Positions 58,611-64,000 of a DNA stretch of 64,000 bases are shown here, in pieces. The stretch lies in assembly GCF_033807715.1 (NCBI RefSeq), contig NC_084590.1, forward strand, positions 4,335,577 through 4,399,576, given 5' to 3'. The stretch's first letter is position 1; each line of letters begins with the position of its first letter. Origin of the DNA: Cololabis saira. Its lineage: Eukaryota > Chordata > Actinopteri > Beloniformes > Belonidae. A program made the position numbers and the translations under genes. The notes below the pieces were generated by a model. It was not told where the DNA came from. It worked only from the letters and a program-made list of their open reading frames with translations, and searched no databases.

Positions 58611-59570
58611 ACTTGTGTATAGGTGTATACAGGTACTGAATTTCACCTTTTGGTGTGGCAGGAACCCTAAGCATTCTAGTTATTGAGGGGAAACGTATAA
58701 CTGACCTGGTATGACCTAACCAAGGCCCAGAACTTAAACTGACTGACAAACGGTGGTATGAAATACAGATTGCTCTACTTCTTTAACTCCATATAATTGC
58801 TCAGTTTGGTTTCAAAGATGGCTGCCAATCTATAGGAATTCCCTGCTGAAATGTGAACAATTTCAGCAATTGAGCTCATTTAAGAATTTGAATTTAGCTG
58901 ACCCACAAAAAATGCAAAAAATTCTAGTTTTCCTTACATATACAATACGCGATTTAGCAAAATAACTGTAACTCAAGCAGCTACTACTACAGGATACTGT
59001 CACACTCAACCCTTTTCCCTTGTCACTGACTCTCAGTTCCCACCCCTGAGCCCAGATTCATTACAAGCTGTGGTCAGGGTATTAAGATACGGCCGCATTA
59101 ACAAAGTTGTCTCTGTATCTTAATTGAATCTACTCCCGCTAGTGCCGAATCTGGATTATGTTTACCTGAAATATAAGCGGCTCAGCAGATGGAACACAGC
59201 CCCGCTGATAAAACATTGGGCTGTCGTCCCTCCCCAATCTTAATCCCCAACTGTAATTTTTTCCTCCATGGATGTAGCTGTAGTGATAGGAACCCCTGAT
59301 TGGGGATCATTCCAAGAACAGGGAAAGCATCTTCAGGTAAGTTAATCTATTTAACAGCAAAGGTGTCTCTCTCTCTCTCTCTATCTCTCTCTGTCTGTCT
59401 CCCCTGATCTCTCACTCTCTCTGTGTAGAGTTTTGCATAAACAGTTCCTCTACCTGCCTGGATCTGCTAACTTCAAACAATATTGAACCATTGGTCTCTG
59501 ATTGCATAACATAGTAAAGATTATTTTGAAGGTTTCTCAAGGCTCAAGACATTCTTGATCAGAGGATCAT
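58611..59570. other. Unrecognised sequence with a (TC)n tract
   Basis: Contains CT repeats at 59368-59410. No coding motif or element end seen. It may be one of the few stretches of non-repeat DNA in the window. Confidence 0.4.
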
Positions 59571-60045
59571 TGTGGAAGTGTGCTCCGCAGTGAAACGGGG
59601 TATTTGTCATCTCCGCGAGGGGAATGGGCAAAGGCGGGCGAGGTAATAGGGGAAGTTATAATTTTATAATGGTAATTCATTCATATTCATTTATTATCAT
59701 TTTGCAAACTGGTGATTATTTTGGTTTTTGTTATTTAGGTTTGGATGGATTAATGTAAAGTGTATTATTTTGTCTTATCGTGTTGATGGGATAATGTTTG
59801 TGTGTTGGTTTGTTTCCACTGAGCACCCCTCTGTGGAATGTCGCTGCCCAATTAAGGTCATTTGGGCGGGGCCATAAAAGAGGGCTGCTCTGCTCACAGA
59901 GAGGTGCAGTGTTGCAAAGAGAACGAGTCTCCTTACCGCTTATTAAATTGCTTGTGGGAAAAAAAGTGAATTATAATAAAGAACCAAGTGTATTATCTCG
60001 GCTGAAACTGGCATCTCATTTGTTTAATTTCCTCCTGAGGCTCCA
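59571..60045 (+). mobile_element. Possible solo LTR
   Basis: GGGCGGGGCCATAAAAGAGG (59865-59885) gives a TATA-like box beside a GC box, followed by a CTCTGCTCACAGAGAGG start region, and AATAAAG with downstream T-rich sequence at 59976-60025, the promoter-to-polyA layout of an LTR. There are no internal retroelement sequences and I could not fix the ends or a target duplication. Confidence 0.3.
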
Positions 60046-60394
60046 AGTCCACATTGGGCTGAACGTGTGGTATCTCACACTCACCTGAAATGGAACACTG
60101 TCATTTCTCAGCATTTTGCAGTCTAGAATAGCTGTACATTGAATCATGGCATGGAATAGTGTGGATCTGTTTGGCTGTTGCAGGCACAGGAACTTCACAC
60201 AGGTACAGGGCATCATGAAAAAAAGAGGATTATGTTGATATTTTGAGGAATAATGTAAATAAATATGCTCCCAGTCTTGCTTTAGGTTATTGGTGGAGCT
60301 CCCAACAATACAATGACTCAAAAAATATATATTGCCTGTGTTGAGGACCAGAGAGGACCATGTCATGTCCCCTATTCTCACCACCTGAGGCTGG

Positions 60395-61090
60395 TTAGTG
60401 ATAAAGTCTCCGATCCAGAGGCACACCCACAGGGAAAATTTCTCTGATCTGCTCAAAGCACTTCATGATTACCAGGGCCCGAGCGATCGGCCGGTAATCA
60501 TTCAGGCAGGTGATGGATATCTTCTTGGGTACCGGTGTAATGACGGAGGACTTGAGGCAGTGAGGAACCGTAGCCAGCTGCAGGGACCAGTTGAAGATGT
60601 CCAGGAACACTCCTGCCAGCTGGTCAGCGCACGTTCTTAGAGCCTGGCCTGACACCTTATCCGGTCCTGTGGCTTTTTGGGTGTTGATCCTCCTCAGGGT
60701 GGAGGTCACCTGGTGCTGTTGCAGGACAAGGCACTGGTGCTGCTCCTCTAGTGGGGGAAGATGTGTGGTCTCTGTATTGCTAAACGTGTCGAAGCGGGAA
60801 AAGAAGCTGTTCAGGGTGTCAGGCAAGGTGGGGTTGCGGCTGGCTAGCTGACAGCTGTCCATCCGCCAAGAGACAATCCGTAGACGCACCTCGGCTATTT
60901 TGTTGGCGAGAGACCGGGCGTTGGTGAGGAAGAGACTGCAGAGCACCAGTCTGTGTGGGTTAGCTTATAGCCTAACAGGGAAGCTGACTTTCTTGCCTCT
61001 CTTTTCTTTACGGTGTCTCCTCCGTTGCCTTGGCCGCAGGGCGGGGGCGATCGTGAACTCCGAGGTCTGTAGGAACTCGGGCAGAATAAA
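60395..61090 (-). pseudogene. Rex1/L2-group LINE, endonuclease-RT deletion copy
   Basis: Minus strand: [18 protein letters not shown], the very start of an APE endonuclease domain, is joined within 30 codons to [11 protein letters not shown] and then to RT-domain sequence [39 protein letters not shown] and CLNDYRPIA. Most of the endonuclease is missing, so an internal deletion fused the two regions while keeping one 183-codon frame (60395-60946). Catalytic RT boxes lie beyond the truncated 3' end. Non-functional. Confidence 0.75.
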
Positions 61091-61366
61091 GTCTAGTTTT
61101 GGGGGTTGTGTAGTCCTAACTCTACTTCAATGCTGCATAGTTCTACTGTACCGCGTCAGACGCTCCAGTAGTGTGGGGAATGTAAACATAATAAACAGTA
61201 TAATAAACAGTAGTACACAAAAACGAAACCACAAGAGTTACGAGCCGCTGCGTCTGCATGTACCGCCATATTATTGCAAAGATCTTAACTCTTTGCTCAA
61301 ATGATTTGATTGCTGATACTCGTGTTGACACGTGAAAAATTGAACATTCAAGGTCAAGGTTCTTTA
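61091..61366. other. Unrecognised spacer
   Basis: No recognisable motif except a duplicated AATAAACAGTA (61187-61212). Confidence 0.4.
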
Positions 61367-62175
61367 TTAGGGCCCGAGCACTTACAGTGCAACGGCCCTA
61401 TTGTATCTGTAGGAAAAAGTCACCAAATTTTGTACGCAAGCCAGGCCTGGCGAAAAATTCGATATTTCATGGTTTGCATTAATGGGCGTGGCCTAATGGC
61501 TCAACAGCGCCCCCTAGAAAACTTTGTGCCTCAAGCCTCACAATACGGTTTAATGTACATTCAGGAAAATCAGTACACACCTGTATCATGTCGCAACTTA
61601 AAGAAATGTCTCTTGGCGCCATGGCCGAAGCCGAACAGGAAGTCAGCCATTTTGAATTAATCGTGTAATTTCGGCGCAATTTATGCCATTTCTTCGGCCA
61701 CTTCTTCACCCGAACCGTAACGTGCACCCAGGTGTGTTATACATCCAAATGTGCGTCTCGGTCATGCGACGATGCACATTACTTTTCTCAGTCAAAAGCG
61801 TTACCATGGCGACGCTAGACGCCAAAAAGCGCGACCCCCGTTCTTCTGATTGGTCGATATTTGATAGTCCCTATTCTCTGCCATAACTTTTGAACGAGTT
61901 GTGATAAAGACATGTGGGTGGTGTCATCGGACATGGTTTTGAGTCCTTGAACATAATTGGTGCAAATTAGCCCGGCCCCTTCATCTGATTGGTCGATATC
62001 TGATAGTTCCTACTTTCTGCCATAACTTTTGAATGGTTTGATATAGAGTTGTGGGTGGTGTCATACGCTAAATGTCCGGGCCTGAAGAATCTACATGCAA
62101 GTCATACAAGCTTCCACTGCAGCCTGAACGTGCACAAGGGTGCGAGGGCCCGTTCATCGCTGCTTGCAGCTTTAA
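61367..62175 (-). mobile_element. HLR copy, compact full length
   Basis: Bounded by A (61366) and T (62176), with no duplication, so the empty site would read AAT. On the minus strand: TTAAAGCTGCAAGCAGC head, GGGCCCTCGCACCC, two ~120-bp units, one long module with GGCGCTGTTGAGCC, then the terminus with hairpin GCACTGTAAGTGC and CCCTAA. No microsatellite in the slot before the terminus. At 809 bp it shows the minimal complete form of the family. Confidence 0.8.
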
Positions 62176-62423
62176 TTGGTCATTGTCCCAGCATCCCACA
62201 ACAGCCCATCCAAAAAGAAAAAACAAAAAAACAACATAGGACATGGGTAGTCAGGTGCCTGAGGCTGCAGCCATGGTTAGGTGCTGCCCTTTCATTAACT
62301 GAGAGAAGGGATGACACTAGGAAGGAAGAGGGGAAACAAAACATCTTCACACACAAACACAGTATGCTCTGTGTGAAAAAACAGGATGAAGGTGCAAAAA
62401 ACACCTTAGAACAAAAAAAAGCA
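62176..62423. other. Unrecognised sequence, no gene seen
   Basis: A-rich sequence; frames on both strands are short and lack known domains. Confidence 0.4.
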
Positions 62424-62495
62424 ACATACTGTATTTTCCACACTATAAGACGCACTTAAAATCCCAATTTTTTCTCAAACATTGACAGGGGGAGA
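62424..62495 (+). mobile_element. MITE end (ACTGTATTTTCCACACTATA)
   Basis: ACTGTATTTTCCACACTATA followed by AGACGCACTTAAAATCC resembles the widespread fish repeat beginning TACTGTATTTTCCGCACTAT. Only one end is present. Confidence 0.45.
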
Positions 62496-62859
62496 ATGTG
62501 GTTGGCCAACAACATTCCCAAAGCAGGTAATTTGGCTCTCTGGTGGGAACCAAATTTAGATAGTGACGATTGTTTTGGGTCAGGCTGACTCCAGTAATTT
62601 TCCGTCTACCTTAGAAGTCTCTGTGGTACATCTTCAATGGCGAATCCAAACAACCGAATTTGTGGTCAATTTGAGTTTGCAACTTCTCCAAGGTCTTTTC
62701 CAGTGAGTTTGAAATCCGCAGTTAGCCTGCGATTTTATTCAAAAATCGCATTCCTCAACTTCTGATGAAAGTAACGCTGTCACTCTCAATTCAGTTTGGT
62801 AACACTTTACAGCATCTCAATCAAACTCAGAAAAAGTTCTAAGCAGTTGTATACTACAC

Positions 62860-63165
62860 ATAAAAAAATCTGCTACATTCACTTTCCAAGTTGGGCAGTT
62901 TACAGCTCAGGGTTCCTAATGGCATCGCCTTTACCTTACTACATCCTTTTTACTTCATTCAGTTCTGTATTCTCATTCAGTATTTTTTCCCAGACTTCTT
63001 CTTGATTTTGCTGTGGCTTGAGATTTCTACATCTATTACCACTGCCTTCTTCTGGAGTTTGTCAATCACCATAACCATAAAGTCTGGTTGGCTAGGCATT
63101 GCCAGTTCAATATGAGTCCTGGATTAAAAGCATGGGATCTTCGCTCCTTCATCAGCATGAAATCG
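62860..63165 (-). pseudogene. LINE C-terminal endonuclease remnant (R2/R4-like)
   Basis: Minus strand, near 63010-63105: SQPDFMVMVIDKLQKKAVVI and DVEIS. The PD...D pattern with following KK is the shape of the restriction-like endonuclease at the C-terminus of R2/R4-clade LINEs (RPD...VIDVAIPSD). Downstream fragments (PLGTLSCKLPNLES) fit the end of such proteins. Several stops and frame changes show it is dead. The clade assignment is from memory of the motif only. Confidence 0.45.
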
Positions 63166-64000
63166 ATCTGGTTAGATTCACAAGTGTCATAATTCACTTA
63201 TCAGTAAGTGCCTCACAAAGAATTAAGTAAACAGGACTCCAGACTGCAAAAAATACCTAATTATTAACAAATATCCTGCAAAAAGTTTAATAATGTTAAC
63301 TATTTGTGTTTAATGTGTTGTTTAAAAATGGCTCTGTGAAACCTGTATCTATTTATAGCAATACTTTAAGCATATAAAGCATATAAAGAAAGTATGTTGT
63401 ACTTTATTGTTGCCATTGATGGAGATGGGGTTCAAATGGGGTTCAGATAGGTTTACATATCTAGATGTAAAAAAAAACTTATAAGATCTTCTAAAGATAG
63501 TTTAACTCCAAAAACTTGAATTTGAAAAATAAATAGACAACTCCTAATTTAGATAAGACCTTATAGGTATATGTACTGAAATGATCAGTGCCTTGGGCTC
63601 TTTGGGTTGTAACAAAAAGAGCCCTAAAGCACTGATAATTTCAGTGGCGTGGCATCTATGTTGTGGCCTATACAGCTCAGAATTTGCAAAGTCACAGTGA
63701 TTTTGGTTTCATATTTGCTCTCCAACTGTAGTCACTTAAAAGCTTTAATTGCTCGAGCACAGTTCAGGCATGAAGACCGGCAAAACAAAGATAGTCCAGC
63801 ATGTGTACTCGTTCAAGTCTGAGCTGGTGGGGGGCACTTTGACAGCTTCTTCAGTCTAGACTTTTCACAGACGAGGAGGAGACACACACACACAGACACA
63901 TGCACAAACACACACACTCTTATCTCCTGAAGGGGGGCTTAAGATGGGAAGCTGACTGTACAGTAATTACCACCTCCCTCCTTCTCCCTTCTCCCCCATT
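63166..64000. other. Unrecognised sequence with a CA-rich tract
   Basis: AT-rich sequence. Imperfect CA repeats at 63882-63920. AGGGCTCTTTGGGT-type inverted motifs near 63590-63625 (GGGCTCTTTGGG / AAAGAGCCC) form a short hairpin. No gene seen. Confidence 0.4.

Noticed and set aside
59798..60088. 96-codon frame as a host gene
   Set aside because: It covers the TATA-like and polyA-like signals of the candidate LTR and has no recognisable domain.
62180..62455. 91-codon cysteine- and phenylalanine-rich minus-strand frame
   Set aside because: No signal peptide pattern or domain I can defend; A-rich plus strand explains the Phe content.

Overview
The window looks like intergenic DNA from a teleost fish. 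The evidence is the repeat content: Tc1/mariner elements, L2/Rex1-type and L1/Tx1-type LINEs, a Ty3/gypsy retroelement, Harbinger-like deletion derivatives, a tRNA-derived SINE with a CCAT-type tail, and long TG, TA, AAAG and AAT microsatellites. I found no host protein-coding exon, rRNA gene or intact tRNA gene that I could defend. Nearly every long open frame is a transposon remnant, a microsatellite translation, or a chance frame in GC-rich repeat sequence. A 500-base run of N (2517-3016) is an assembly gap.

Layout. 1-3701: unrecognised sequence with a large TG array and the gap. 3702-5191: one copy of a Helitron-like repeat (called HLR here), interrupted by another teleost repeat. 5904-6790: Harbinger-like and other short DNA elements. 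7000-14328: mostly unrecognised, with a Tc1 fragment, a LINE tail, a SINE-like retroposon, and a TTAA-flanked DNA element. 14329-17500: a decayed Tc1/mariner element split by a SINE and by 36 copies of a 37/40-bp minisatellite that grew inside the transposase gene. 18630-23625: an L2-type LINE in pieces, split by a decayed gypsy element (19335-22152, 5-bp target duplication) and a Harbinger-like element. 25000-26833: a nested Tc1 / LINE / LTR / MITE stack. 27588-30510: an L1/Tx1-type LINE with a very GC-rich 3' UTR. 31370-32426: a non-autonomous LTR-like element. 33006-57648: an HLR array of about 24.6 kb. 57971-58610: a third Harbinger-like copy. 60395-61090: a LINE remnant. 61367-62175: a compact full-length HLR copy on the minus strand. 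62860-63165: a remnant of another LINE clade.

The main observation is the HLR array. Each HLR begins TTAAAGCTGCAAGCAGC, ends with a small hairpin followed by TCGGGCCCTAA, and lies between A and T with no visible target duplication. In the array, head after head starts inside the AAT microsatellite just upstream of the previous copy's 3' terminus. The missing 3' termini appear stacked, ten in about 600 bp, at 55.86-56.46 kb. The order reads like opening and closing brackets, as expected from repeated self-insertion at one site. The array also carries more than 30 copies of a CCAAT-box plus GC-box motif, recurrent 42-bp CCAAT/GC minisatellites, and tRNA-like segments. All family names come from motif recognition by eye; no database search was run.
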